Assembly (NCBI GenBank): GCA_017619445.1
Contig: JAFZSI010000063.1
Location: 1-58,705 of the forward strand
Source: Prevotella sp.
GTDB lineage: Bacteria > Bacteroidota > Bacteroidia > Bacteroidales > Bacteroidaceae
DNA length: 58,705 bases
Reading direction: 5' to 3'
In this document: positions 15,545-24,209 of the stretch, piece by piece
How the letters are laid out: each line of letters starts with the position of its first letter
How positions within the stretch are numbered: the stretch's first letter is position 1
Translations under genes and position numbers: made by a program
The notes under the pieces: generated by a model
Databases searched by the model: none
Seen by the model: the letters and a program-made list of their open reading frames with translations, nothing else
What the model was told of the DNA's origin: nothing

Positions 15545-18208
15545 ATGATGACAGCCAACGAAATTCGCGACTCGTTCAAGAATTTTTTCGAGTCGAAGCA
15601 ACATGCCATTGTGCCATCTGCCCCCATGGTGGTGAAGGACGACCCCACGCTGATGTTCACCAATGCAGGCATGAACCAGTGGAAAGATATTATTTTAGGT
15701 ACGCGCGACCCTGAGCCGCGCCGCCGTGCCGACACACAGAAGTGCCTCCGCGTGAGCGGCAAGCACAACGACTTGGAGGAGGTGGGTCACGACACTTACC
15801 ACCACACAATGTTCGAGATGTTGGGCAACTGGTCGTTTGGCGACTATTTCAAGGAGGGTGCCATCGACATGGCTTGGGAGTATCTGGTGGATGTGCTCCA
15901 TCTGAACCCCGAGGATTTGTATGTGACCGTTTTCGAGGGCTCACCCGAGGAGAACATCCCGCGCGATGACGAGGCTGCCCGCTACTGGGCCAAGCACGTG
16001 CCCGAGGACCATATCATCAACGGCAACAAGCACGACAACTTCTGGGAAATGGGCGACACAGGCCCTTGCGGCCCGTGCTCGGAGATTCATGTTGATTCGC
16101 GCACGCCCGAACAGCGAGCCGTCAGCGGCAAGAGCGGCCGCGAGCTGGTGAACCAGGACGACCCGCAGGTGATTGAGATATGGAACCTGGTGTTCATGCA
16201 GTTCAATCGCAAGGCCGACGGAAGCCTGGAAAAGCTCTCGATGAACGTCATCGACACCGGCATGGGCTTCGAGCGTCTGGTGCGTATGCTGCAGGGCAAG
16301 CACTCGAACTACGATACCGACATTTTCCAGCCGATTATTAAGACTGAGGAGGAAATAACCGGTCTGAAATACGTAACCTTTGAGGAAGAAGAACTGGCAC
16401 CCGTGAGCAAGGAGCAGGACAACGTGAATGTGGCCATGCGCGTATGCGCCGACCACCTGCGCGCCGTGAGTTTCTCGATTGCCGACGGACAGCTGCCGGG
16501 CAATGCCAAGGCTGGCTACGTCATCCGCCGCATCCTGCGCCGTGCCGTGCGCTACGCCTACACGTTCCTCGGACAGAAAGAGGCTTTCCTCTACAAACTG
16601 GTACCCACGTTGGTGCACGAGATGGGCGACGCTTTCCCCGAGCTGAAGGCACAGCAGCAACTCGTCTGCCGCGTGATGAAGGAAGAAGAAGACTCGTTCC
16701 TGCGCACACTCGACAAGGGCATACAGCTGCTCAACACGGCCATGGACGAAATGAGAGCCAACAACAAGACCGAGCTCGACGGCACCGCAGCCTTCCGTCT
16801 GTTCGACACCTACGGTTTCCCGCTTGACCTGACTGAGCTCATCTGCCGCGAAAACGGTTTCACCGTTGACGAGCAGCAGTTCAATGTGGAGATGCAGAAG
16901 CAGAAAGAGCGGGCACGCAATGCCGCCGCTGTTGAGAACAGCGACTGGACAGAACTGCGGCAGGGCGAACAGCAGTTTGTGGGCTACGACTATACGGAGT
17001 ATGAGTGCCATATTCTGCGTTACCGCAAGGTAAAGCAGAAGAAAAACGAATTCTACGAGCTGGTGCTCGACTATACGCCGTTCTATGGCGAGATGGGAGG
17101 CCAGGTGGGTGACTGTGGTGTGCTCGTGAGCGAAGACGAAACCGTCAATATCATCGACACCAAGCGCGAGAACAACCAGAGTGTGCACATTGTGAAACAA
17201 CTGCCAAAGAACGTGGAGGCCGACTTCATGGCTTGCGTGGATACCGACAAGCGCGAGGCCAGCGCAGCCAACCATACCGCCACCCACCTGATGGACTACG
17301 CGCTGAAACAAGTATTGGGCGACCATGTGGAGCAGAAAGGCTCGCTGGTAAGCCCCGACACGCTGCGCTTTGACTTCTCTCATTTCCAGAAGGTTACCGA
17401 CGAGGAACTGCGCGAGGTTGAACGGCTGGTGAACGACATGATTCGCCAGGACATTCCGCTCGACGAGCACCGCGACATGCCGTTCGACGAGGCCAAACAA
17501 CTGGGTGCCATCGCGCTGTTTGGCGAGAAATATGGCGATAAGGTGCGCGTGGTGCGCTTCGGACCGTCGTGCGAATTCTGCGGAGGCATACATGCCCGCA
17601 GCACGGGCCGCATCGGTTTCTTCAAAATCCTCTCAGAGAGCAGCGTAGCCGCAGGCATCCGCCGCGTCGAGGCCATTACCGGGAAGAACTGCGAGGAAGC
17701 CATTTACCTGCTCGAAGACACCATGCGTGCTCTGAAGGGTCTGTTCAACAATGCGAAAGACCTGAAAGGCGTCATTCTGAAACACTTGGAGGAACACGAG
17801 TCGATGAAGAAGGAAATTGAGCAGTTCCAGGCCAAGGCCGTGGAACGTGCCAAGAATTTGCTCATCGAGCGAGCTGAGCACCGCAACGGCGTCACCATTG
17901 TCAACTCCATACTGCCCATGGAGGCCGGTTCTGCCAAGGATTTAGTGTTCAAGGTGCGGCAAGCCATCCCCGAAAACCTCATCTGCGTGGTGGGCAGCGT
18001 CCATGAGGACAAACCCATGCTGAGTGTCATGCTGAGCGACGACATGGTGAGCGACCACCAGCTCAACGCCGGACAGATGGTGCGCGAGGCTGCCAAGCTT
18101 ATGCAGGGCGGCGGCGGCGGACAGCCCCACTTCGCACAGGCCGGCGGCAAGAACAAGGACGGACTCCGTGAAGCCATTGACAAAGTCATCGAATTGTCAG
18201 GGTTTTAA
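15545..18208 (+). CDS. alaS: Alanyl-tRNA synthetase
   Basis: 887 residues; a second ATG follows directly at 15548. The class II catalytic domain has [40 protein letters not shown] and [13 protein letters not shown]. The editing domain has [11 protein letters not shown] and, later, [18 protein letters not shown], which give the zinc ligands. The C-Ala segment ends [14 protein letters not shown]. It charges tRNA-Ala in the cytoplasm and clears Ser/Gly mischarging. Length is as expected for the family. A hairpin and T-run terminator follows at 18251. Confidence 0.98.
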   Translation: MMTANEIRDSFKNFFESKQHAIVPSAPMVVKDDPTLMFTNAGMNQWKDIILGTRDPEPRRRADTQKCLRVSGKHNDLEEVGHDTYHHTMFEMLGNWSFGDYFKEGAIDMAWEYLVDVLHLNPEDLYVTVFEGSPEENIPRDDEAARYWAKHVPEDHIINGNKHDNFWEMGDTGPCGPCSEIHVDSRTPEQRAVSGKSGRELVNQDDPQVIEIWNLVFMQFNRKADGSLEKLSMNVIDTGMGFERLVRMLQGKHSNYDTDIFQPIIKTEEEITGLKYVTFEEEELAPVSKEQDNVNVAMRVCADHLRAVSFSIADGQLPGNAKAGYVIRRILRRAVRYAYTFLGQKEAFLYKLVPTLVHEMGDAFPELKAQQQLVCRVMKEEEDSFLRTLDKGIQLLNTAMDEMRANNKTELDGTAAFRLFDTYGFPLDLTELICRENGFTVDEQQFNVEMQKQKERARNAAAVENSDWTELRQGEQQFVGYDYTEYECHILRYRKVKQKKNEFYELVLDYTPFYGEMGGQVGDCGVLVSEDETVNIIDTKRENNQSVHIVKQLPKNVEADFMACVDTDKREASAANHTATHLMDYALKQVLGDHVEQKGSLVSPDTLRFDFSHFQKVTDEELREVERLVNDMIRQDIPLDEHRDMPFDEAKQLGAIALFGEKYGDKVRVVRFGPSCEFCGGIHARSTGRIGFFKILSESSVAAGIRRVEAITGKNCEEAIYLLEDTMRALKGLFNNAKDLKGVILKHLEEHESMKKEIEQFQAKAVERAKNLLIERAEHRNGVTIVNSILPMEAGSAKDLVFKVRQAIPENLICVVGSVHEDKPMLSVMLSDDMVSDHQLNAGQMVREAAKLMQGGGGGQPHFAQAGGKNKDGLREAIDKVIELSGF

Positions 18209-18250
18209 ACGCCAGTAAACGCTCTGTCGGAACTGTTGAAAAGATTTTAT

Positions 18251-18282
18251 GAGGCGCGCATTGGTTCGCGCCTCATTTTTTT
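18251..18282 (+). terminator. Terminator after alaS
   Basis: GAGGCGCG (18251-18258) pairs with CGCGCCTC (18267-18274), then ATTTTTTT. Confidence 0.85.
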
Positions 18283-18315
18283 GCCATATTATTTGCAGTT
18301 TACAAGAAAAAACGC

Positions 18316-18323
18316 TATATTTG
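18316..18323 (+). promoter_or_regulatory. Promoter box for the DUF4332 gene
   Basis: TATATTTG, with TTTG about 20 bp upstream, 42 bp before the ATG. Confidence 0.55.
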
Positions 18324-18364
18324 TGGCCTAAACCTGAACAATTGTTTAACTAAACCCAAAGATT

Positions 18365-18772
18365 ATGGCATACAAAATTATTGACATCGAAGGCGTAGGC
18401 GACGTCTATGCTGAGAAATTACAAACAGTAGGCATCAAAACAGTAGATGATCTTCTGGACCGTTGCGCAGCAGCAAAAGGCCGCAAGGAACTCGAAGAGG
18501 CAACCGGCATCAGCGGCAAACTGATTCTCCGCTGGACCAACCACGCCGACCTGTTCCGCATCAACGGCATCGGCCCGCAGTTCTCTGAGCTGCTGGAGGC
18601 TGCCGGTGTTGACACCGTCAAGGAACTGCGCCACCGCGTAGCCGAGAACCTGCAGCCCAAACTCGAGGAAGTGAACGCAGAGAAGAACCTCTGCAACCGC
18701 GTTCCCTCGGTGAAGGAAGTGCAGAAGATGATTGACCAGGCCAAGGAACTGGAACCACGCATGACTTACTAA
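18365..18772 (+). CDS. DUF4332 helix-hairpin-helix protein
   Basis: 135 residues. Two helix-hairpin-helix-like units are visible: IEGVGDVYAEKLQTVGIKTV near the start and INGIGPQFSELLEAAGVDTV in the middle, as in the DUF4332 family. Such motifs in other proteins bind DNA without sequence preference, but DUF4332 proteins have no proven role. The gene is alone between two strong terminators, so it is probably a single transcription unit. It has no signal peptide or membrane segment and should be cytoplasmic. Confidence 0.88.
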   Translation: MAYKIIDIEGVGDVYAEKLQTVGIKTVDDLLDRCAAAKGRKELEEATGISGKLILRWTNHADLFRINGIGPQFSELLEAAGVDTVKELRHRVAENLQPKLEEVNAEKNLCNRVPSVKEVQKMIDQAKELEPRMTY

Positions 18773-18810
18773 TCCCTATTCACTCGAAAGGCATTCAATG
18801 CCACAAAGAA

Positions 18811-18850
18811 AGCCCGCCAATGTTGCTGATGCTTCATTGGCGGGCTTATT
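18811..18850. terminator. Bidirectional terminator between the DUF4332 gene and the esterase fusion gene
   Basis: AGCCCGCCAATG (18811-18822) pairs with CATTGGCGGGCT (18835-18846); TTATTTGTT follows on the plus strand and an A-rich stretch precedes it for the convergent minus-strand gene. Confidence 0.8.
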
Positions 18851-18881
18851 TGTTGTTTATAACAGAAACAAAACGCTCTCC

Positions 18882-20210
18882 CTACTTCTTCACCTCGCTT
18901 CTCAGTTCCCTGATGAGGAAATCCGACACCAAGCGCGTGGCACGGTAAATGTTCTGCGAGAAACCGTGGTCCTGAGCATCGAGGATTTCCACCTCTGCAT
19001 TCGGCCAAACGGTCTTGTAACGCTCGCCATAGGTATAAGGAACCACTCGGTCGGCCGTTCCGTGGACAATGATGGCCGGCCCCTGATACTTGGCAGCCGT
19101 CTCATAGATGGGTAGCCAAAAGGCAGTGCGAATGTATTCGCGCCCAAGCCTCTTTCCGCCCCACAGCTCCACATACTCGGGCGGGTCGAGCGGATTGTAA
19201 GTGGCACCCATAGTACTGCCGCGGATGGCATCATCACGGAGCACGGCTGCCGGTGCCATCAATGCCACGGCGGCAATGTCGCCCGGCTCAAGCTTTCCCG
19301 CTGTCATCGACGCAACCACGCCTCCCTGCGAATGGCCTACAAGCGACACGCTGCTTACGTAACGCAGGTCGCGCACATACTCAATCACCTTCATGGCATC
19401 CTCTATCTCGTTGGGCACTGTCATATCCACAAAGTCGCCCTGGCTCTCGCCGTGGCCGTTGAAGTCGAAACGGATGCTGGCAATGCCGCAAGCCTGCAGC
19501 GAGTCGGCAATGATTTCAAACAGCGGTCCTTCTTTGCTGGCTCCAAAACCATGACAGAACACCACCATGGGACACTTCTGCCCCGCTTCTAATGCAGGTT
19601 TTTGCAGAATGGCGGCCAATGTGCCCTTGCCGCCGTCGATGGTCAGCCGCTCGGTGGTTCCGGCAATCTCACGCTTCACGGCCAGCGTCTCGGTGAGCGT
19701 CTTCTCCATCTTATCGCTCAGCACGGTGCTCAGCACCACCTTGCCCTGCGGGTCAACGAGCATCATCGAGGGAATCCATTTCACGCCAAACGCCTTGGCA
19801 ACCTCTGAGTCGCGCATCTTTTTCAGTTCGCTCACCTGCGTGTACCTTATATTATATTTCTCGATGGCCTTCTGCCAGCTCTCGGCCTCGGTGTCGAACG
19901 AAACACCCACGAACTCAACGCCGCGCGGCGCGAAATCCTTATACATGCGCTGCACGTTGGGCATGTCCTTGCGACAGTCGGGACACCACGAAGCCCAGAA
20001 GTCTATCACGGCGTACTTGCCTTTGATGAGCTTGCTCAGCTTCACCGCCTTTCCTTCCGGAGTTTTCAACTTGAAGTCGGGCACCTGCGTGCCTGGCTTC
20101 AGCAATTCTGTTGCATACTTGGCGTCGTCGTCAGCCTGTTGCATCTGCGCGCGCCCGTTCATGGCCGCCATGAGCAGCACGAAAACAAGAATCAAGCGAA
20201 TGTTTTTCAT
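18882..20210 (-). CDS. Secreted fusion: TlpA-type thioredoxin domain plus feruloyl-esterase-like alpha/beta hydrolase
   Basis: 442 residues from the ATG at 20210, which starts a signal peptide. Residues about 40-180 are a TlpA/AhpC-TSA-like thioredoxin fold: PDFKLKTPEGKAVKLSKL, DFWASWCPDCRKDM with the CPDC pair, and KWIPSMMLVDPQGKVV. Residues about 195-440 are an alpha/beta hydrolase with VFCHGFGASKEGP, RFDFNGHGESQGDF, the nucleophile elbow VGHSQGGV, the acid in HGTADRVVP and the histidine in DAQDHGFS. The GHGES and EIEDA region closely recalls cinnamoyl/feruloyl esterases of the Est1E type, which release ferulate from plant cell walls. The joining of the two domains is unusual and intact. 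A promoter box (TATCTTTG, 20240-20233) lies upstream. A disulfide role for the first domain is inferred. Confidence 0.9.
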   Translation of the reverse strand: MKNIRLILVFVLLMAAMNGRAQMQQADDDAKYATELLKPGTQVPDFKLKTPEGKAVKLSKLIKGKYAVIDFWASWCPDCRKDMPNVQRMYKDFAPRGVEFVGVSFDTEAESWQKAIEKYNIRYTQVSELKKMRDSEVAKAFGVKWIPSMMLVDPQGKVVLSTVLSDKMEKTLTETLAVKREIAGTTERLTIDGGKGTLAAILQKPALEAGQKCPMVVFCHGFGASKEGPLFEIIADSLQACGIASIRFDFNGHGESQGDFVDMTVPNEIEDAMKVIEYVRDLRYVSSVSLVGHSQGGVVASMTAGKLEPGDIAAVALMAPAAVLRDDAIRGSTMGATYNPLDPPEYVELWGGKRLGREYIRTAFWLPIYETAAKYQGPAIIVHGTADRVVPYTYGERYKTVWPNAEVEILDAQDHGFSQNIYRATRLVSDFLIRELRSEVKK

Positions 20211-20538
20211 CTTTTGTATGTGAAAGTTTCTGCAAAGATACAATTTTTCTGACCTTTCGCCAAGTGGAACGATGAAAAAACAACGGAAAAGCCAATAATC
20301 AGAGCCTATTTTGTGCCATTATTTGTGACAAAATCACGACAAAACACAAACAGAAAACGCAAATTCATTAATAACATACTAATTTACAAATATTTACACA
20401 GAAAACAAAAAGTTTAAGATGAGCAAATCAAATTGATTTATTAAAAAAAACAATTTGTATTAGCAAATTTTAGCACTTAAAAATTTGAAATTAAGAAAAT
20501 AAATCTTAACTTTGCAAACAATAAACCCAAACCTGACG
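20211..20538. other. Divergent A+T-rich control region
   Basis: 328 bp. It has TATCTTTG on the minus strand at 20240-20233 for the esterase fusion, and TAACTTTG at 20507-20514 on the plus strand for the HU-like gene. The middle is nearly all A+T with several TTTGT and AATTTG runs; no gene or repeat family member was recognised. Confidence 0.55.
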
Positions 20539-20955
20539 ATGGCAGTCTATTACACCCTTAAACAGAACAATATTCGCTCGAGAAAATCGTGCGGAAAATT
20601 CTATGCCCACACCGTAAGAGTGAAAGAGGTGACGGGCGATGAGCTGGAGGAAATCATCCAGCAGCACTGCTCAGCCCGCAAGAGCGACGTGCGTCAGGTG
20701 CTTACAGAGTTGGTGGAGGTGATGAAAGACATGCTGCAGCGCGGCTATGTGGTCAGCCTCAAAGAGTTTGGCCGCTTCAGCCTCTCGGTGATGAGCACCG
20801 GAGCCGACTCGGAGGACAATTTTTCGAGACACAACATAAAGGGACTCCGTTGCAACTTTACGCCCGCTGGTAAGCGACGCGGCAACGGTGATCATAGCAT
20901 TCAGCGCGATTTCTTCGAGGGATGTGAAATCCGCGAATGGAAAGAAAACGATTAA
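20539..20955 (+). CDS. HU-like DNA-binding protein (Bacteroidetes HU-family variant)
   Basis: 138 residues from the ATG at 20539; the frame extends upstream into the promoter box, so the later start is used. YYTLKQNNIRSRKSCGKFYA, then an HU-like core with DVRQVLTELVEVMKDMLQRG, VVSLKEFGRFSLSV and HNIKGLRCNFTPAGKRR, where the basic arm would be. Bacteroidetes carry many such divergent HU/IHF-like proteins, thought to bend or coat DNA. The C-terminus is short and acidic. It is followed by a hairpin terminator and the longest repeat-rich spacer of this part of the window. Confidence 0.88.
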   Translation: MAVYYTLKQNNIRSRKSCGKFYAHTVRVKEVTGDELEEIIQQHCSARKSDVRQVLTELVEVMKDMLQRGYVVSLKEFGRFSLSVMSTGADSEDNFSRHNIKGLRCNFTPAGKRRGNGDHSIQRDFFEGCEIREWKEND

Positions 20956-21020
20956 TATATACGCATAACGAAAGCACACATACAAATAAGGACGAGGTTC
21001 TTTTGACGAAAAGAACGAAG

Positions 21021-21056
21021 AATTCCTGGCACGTGACGTGTCGGGAATTTTTTTGG
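21021..21056 (+). terminator. Terminator after the HU-like gene
   Basis: AATTCCTGGCACG pairs with CGTGTCGGGAATT (one G-U and one mismatch) across TGA; TTTTTT follows. Confidence 0.75.
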
Positions 21057-21078
21057 ACTGCAATTCATGAGCATCTTG

Positions 21079-21189
21079 CTATGCCTTACGGAAACAACAC
21101 ATCGCTTTACGGAAACAATGCATCACTTTACGGAAACAATGCTATGCTTTACGTTCAAATTCTCTAGAAAATTTCGTTGTAAAGCATAG
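21079..21189. repeat. Three 21-bp direct repeats leading into palindrome copy 3
   Basis: CTTTACGGAAACAATGC or near copies begin at about 21083, 21106 and 21127, and a fourth CTTTACG runs straight into the palindrome GTTCAAATTCTCTAGAAAAT with TTCGTTGTAAAGCATAG after it. The direct repeats share the CTTTACG arm of the palindrome. Confidence 0.75.
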
Positions 21190-21224
21190 GGTTGTTTTTC
21201 TGTTACCCAGAATGCCCAAACCAA

Positions 21225-21277
21225 CGTCGCACTTTACGCTCAAATTTTCTAGAGAATTTGCGCGTAAAGCACAGCAT
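21225..21277. repeat. TCTAGA-centred palindrome, copy 4
   Basis: CGCACTTTACGCTCAAATTT then TCTAGAGAATTTGCGCGTAA and AGCACAG: arms match over 16 bp around TCTAGA. It lies 40 bp from copy 3. Confidence 0.8.
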
Positions 21278-21299
21278 TGCATTTGTCACGCCAAACAAC

Positions 21300-21432
21300 A
21301 GAAATGCAAAGTGCGACTTGAGCTACCACAAAGTACGACTTGAGCAACTGCAAACAGCAACTTGAGCTACCACAAACAGCGACTTGAGCAACTGCAAACA
21401 GCGACATGAATAACCGCAAACAGCAACAAAAA
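21300..21432. repeat. Imperfect 21-23-bp tandem repeats (GCGACTTGAGCAACTGCAAA)
   Basis: About six units alternate between GACTTGAGCTACCACAAA and GACTTGAGCAACTGCAAACA. There is no plausible coding frame, and nothing similar is seen elsewhere in the window. Confidence 0.7.
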
Positions 21433-21566
21433 ACGCGGTTTTTAGCCTCAGTTTTCTAAAAAAAGGTTAAAAATCGGGCGGTTGAAGAAAAAAAACGGGT
21501 ATTGGTGAAGATTTTGGCCTCTCTGAATCGTTATTATTATAGAAGGGTGCGAAAAAGCACCTCACA

Positions 21567-21722
21567 AGCTACGAAAGACAAACAGGGAGTTCGACATATA
21601 AAAAACATTTCACGAAAGACAAACAGGGGATTCAACAATATATCAAACCAGACAAACAACAAGGGGATTCAACATATAAAGAAAAACAAGCAGGGAACTC
21701 TATTATAGGACGAAAAGAACAT
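21567..21722. repeat. Imperfect ~40-bp tandem repeats (ACGAAAGACAAACAGGG plus RTTCRACATATAAA)
   Basis: Three to four units carrying GACAAACAGGGAGTTC or GACAAACAGGGGATTC followed by AACATATAAA. A frame through them starts only at TTG and is lysine/asparagine rich, so it is not called as a gene. The array ends 40 bp before the PagL-like stop and could belong to its 3' region. Confidence 0.65.
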
Positions 21723-21760
21723 GAGGGAACCCATACGCGCCGCAAGGCGTGAGAAATAGA

Positions 21761-23158
21761 TTAATACACCCGGATGGGGAAACCCACTACCAGCTCAGCG
21801 AAGTCGGCCTTGGTGAGATGGGCGTTTACACTGGCGCCAAGATACATTCCTCCAAGAGACGCAAACGAATAGCGCAAGCCGATTCGCTCGTAGTAGGGTT
21901 TCTCTATTTCTTTTGCACTGCTGCCCATGTTGCGGTAGAGATAAGCTCCCACCGACATGGCTACCGAGAAACGGTGATAGTAAACCTCGTGCTTCAGGGC
22001 TATGCCCACCGACCAGGGCGACACGCGCCGCGCATCGTCGGCATGGCCGTTGGCAGTTTCGATTTCGCGGATGCGCTTGTAGTAACTGCCGTAGAACAAG
22101 TCGGCTCCAATGCCGGTAGCCCACTTGCGGATGTAGCGATACATGAAAGCCGTCTGAAGCGAGTAGGCTGGGTGAAAATGAAAGTGCTCTGTGCGATAGT
22201 CGGGGTCGCCTGGGTCTGTGCGGAACTGAGTAATCTGCCAGTCTTCGAGCAGTGTCTTGCCGCCCACGCCCACGCCCAAATCCACGAACCAGGTTTTGCG
22301 GAAATCGTCGTGCAAACCGCCGGAGCCATTCTTGACTGTATGCCCCCCGGAATGGGGTTCACGTTCAGGCAACCACACCACTCCGACCACAGGCCCCACG
22401 GCATTCTCGCCCTTGTTGGGCCTGGCCAGCGCACCATTGCTGTGGTGACGGTATTCCACGCCACCCATCAGCGCCCACCGCGGTGTGAGTTGCCAACTGG
22501 CCGTCAAAGCCGCACCAAAATAGATGTTTATTGGCGAACCGATGAGCTCGTTGTCGATGTTGTCGCGGTTGTTGTAATAATAGGTATAGAAACCGAGGCC
22601 CAGACGCAGCACATAGGCCAGCTGCAACCGCCCTGCACGCACAAACGGCCGGGAGACAGAGAAATAAACCGAGAGCGCATTGCCAAGGCCCGACATATAG
22701 TCAACCTCCTGCGCCTTCCCCCACGACGGCGAGGGGTAGCGGTGGAGCGTAACGCCATGATTGAAGTCGTAGGCCGCGCCCACGCTCAGCGTAGGATAGC
22801 CGAATGCGGCGGCGTAGGCGTCACTGTCAGACGGAAGCGTGTTGTAGTTCAGCTCCGCGCCAAGCGTAAACGTGCGCTTGCCGTGAATCCACTGGCTGGA
22901 ATAACTGTCGAGCGGAATCACACGCCCTGGCATCATTCTGAACGCCGCTCCCCAGTGACTGCCAGGCCGCACGGTCAACGTGTCGTTACCCCGCACGCCT
23001 GTGACAGTAGGCAACGCGCCTGTGTCAGTAGCCCGTAGAGCAGCAGCCTCAACCCTTTCGCCCGTTGCGGCCAAGGTGTCGGAGCCTTCTGCCGCAGCCC
23101 AGCCACAGGCAGGCCACAGCAGCATCATCAGACTAATTATGAGGTGCCCGTTGCGCAT
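21761..23158 (-). CDS. PagL-like acyloxyacyl hydrolase / lipid A 3-O-deacylase family outer membrane protein
   Basis: 465 residues from the ATG at 23158 with a signal peptide (MRNGHLIISLMMLLWPACGW region). The body alternates in a beta-barrel pattern. VEYRHHSNGALARPNKGENA carries the His-x-Ser and downstream asparagine/glutamate pattern of PagL and acyloxyacyl hydrolases, where His, Ser and Glu are catalytic. PagL removes an acyl chain from lipid A in the outer membrane. The protein is much longer than classical PagL (about 150 residues), with an extra N-terminal region (residues about 25-90) and extra strands, as seen in Bacteroidetes members. Function is therefore probable rather than certain. 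Lipid A genes lpxB and lpxA occur elsewhere in the window. Confidence 0.75.
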   Translation of the reverse strand: MRNGHLIISLMMLLWPACGWAAAEGSDTLAATGERVEAAALRATDTGALPTVTGVRGNDTLTVRPGSHWGAAFRMMPGRVIPLDSYSSQWIHGKRTFTLGAELNYNTLPSDSDAYAAAFGYPTLSVGAAYDFNHGVTLHRYPSPSWGKAQEVDYMSGLGNALSVYFSVSRPFVRAGRLQLAYVLRLGLGFYTYYYNNRDNIDNELIGSPINIYFGAALTASWQLTPRWALMGGVEYRHHSNGALARPNKGENAVGPVVGVVWLPEREPHSGGHTVKNGSGGLHDDFRKTWFVDLGVGVGGKTLLEDWQITQFRTDPGDPDYRTEHFHFHPAYSLQTAFMYRYIRKWATGIGADLFYGSYYKRIREIETANGHADDARRVSPWSVGIALKHEVYYHRFSVAMSVGAYLYRNMGSSAKEIEKPYYERIGLRYSFASLGGMYLGASVNAHLTKADFAELVVGFPIRVY

Positions 23159-23228
23159 AAAGAACAAAAAATCAGGGCGAAATTAGTTAATATTTTGCTA
23201 AATACAAAAAAAATAGAATATTATTTCA

Positions 23229-23236
23229 TATCTTTG
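23229..23236 (+). promoter_or_regulatory. Promoter box for the TorF-like gene
   Basis: TATCTTTG 96 bp before the ATG, in an A+T-rich stretch. Confidence 0.5.
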
Positions 23237-23331
23237 TAGCCCGAATGGCATTCTTTGGAATGAAGAAGGGCAAAACCACAAATATAAACGCAGAGAACAA
23301 CCATACATTCAACCATATTTGAACGACGATT

Positions 23332-24102
23332 ATGAAAAAGCAAACGCTATCATTCGCTATCGCTATACTGCTGGCCTTGGCGCCCATGGCGGCCATGGCA
23401 CAATACGACGTTGAAACCTCCGTGCGCGCAGACCTCGTGAGCAAATACATGTGGCGAGGCCTCGACAAGGGAGGCATCAGCCTGCAGCCCAGCGCCAAGG
23501 TTTCGTGGATGGGAGCCTACTTCAAATTCTTCGGCAACACGGGTTTTGAGAAAGAAGACCCCGAGGAGCTCGACCTCACATTGGGCTATCAGTTCCCCTT
23601 CGGACTGAACGTGGGCATCACCGACTATTGGGAGACGGGCATCACACCCTACGACCTCTATTTCCAGTACAAGAAAGAGGAAACCGCCCACCGCCTGGAG
23701 GCCAACCTGGGTTATTCGTGCAAATACTTCAGCCTGCAGGGCTACACCATCTTCTGGGGCAACGACTACAAGCGAAGCGACCACAAGCAAGCTTACTCCA
23801 CCTACATAGAGCTGACTGTTCCCTTCTCGCTGGGTGGTCTTGACTGGGCAGTGCAAGGCGGATTCACGCCCATGGAAAGCGCCGCACACCAGAAAGTGTT
23901 CGATGAGAAAGACGAGAACTACGGCATGTGGTACTACACCTACGCCAACGGCGCAGCCTGCTGCCATGCCTCGCTGACAGCCAGCAAGGAACTGAGTTTC
24001 AGAAAGTTCTCTGTGCCCATCTATGCAGTCATCAGTGCCAACCCGTACATGAAGACCGCACAGCTGTTGGCTGGCGTTGCCTTTAAGTTCGATAATTTCT
24101 AA
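23332..24102 (+). CDS. TorF/Gcw_chp-like outer membrane protein of unknown function
   Basis: 256 residues with a signal peptide (MKKQTLSFAIAILLALAPMA, cleavage near MAQ). The mature N-terminus VRADLVSKYMWRGLDKGGIS matches the opening of the TorF/Gcw_chp family, which has regular beta-barrel strands. The protein alternates aromatic and glycine residues to the last residue, F, as outer membrane barrels do. No catalytic motif is visible. It is a single gene with its own promoter and a strong terminator at 24171. The family's role is not established. Confidence 0.75.
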   Translation: MKKQTLSFAIAILLALAPMAAMAQYDVETSVRADLVSKYMWRGLDKGGISLQPSAKVSWMGAYFKFFGNTGFEKEDPEELDLTLGYQFPFGLNVGITDYWETGITPYDLYFQYKKEETAHRLEANLGYSCKYFSLQGYTIFWGNDYKRSDHKQAYSTYIELTVPFSLGGLDWAVQGGFTPMESAAHQKVFDEKDENYGMWYYTYANGAACCHASLTASKELSFRKFSVPIYAVISANPYMKTAQLLAGVAFKFDNF

Positions 24103-24170
24103 GGCGTTGACCATCGCATGCTCAGAGTGAAGATATAAGATTATAGGTTTTTGATTAAGGTATTAGTTGA

Positions 24171-24206
24171 AAAGGGTTAGGAACCGTGTTTCCTAACCCT
24201 TTTTTC
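24171..24206. terminator. Terminator between the TorF-like gene and rmuC
   Basis: AAAGGGTTAGGAA (24171-24183) pairs with TTCCTAACCCTTT (24190-24202); T-run follows on the plus strand and A-rich sequence allows use from the other side. Confidence 0.85.
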
Positions 24207-24209
24207 GTG

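Noticed and set aside
15046-15768. Longer 240-residue version of the MerR protein
   Set aside because: The added N-terminal half overlaps alaS and its promoter region and has no MerR similarity; the ATG at 15393 gives the normal family start.
21502-21708. 68-codon basic frame in the HU-PagL spacer
   Set aside because: It begins at TTG without a ribosome site and its peptide is only the translated ~40-bp DNA repeat; the repeat is better called as DNA.
21079-21722. Possible CRISPR array in the repeat-rich spacer
   Set aside because: Units are adjacent without unique spacers of constant length, the repeats differ from each other, and no cas gene is in the window.
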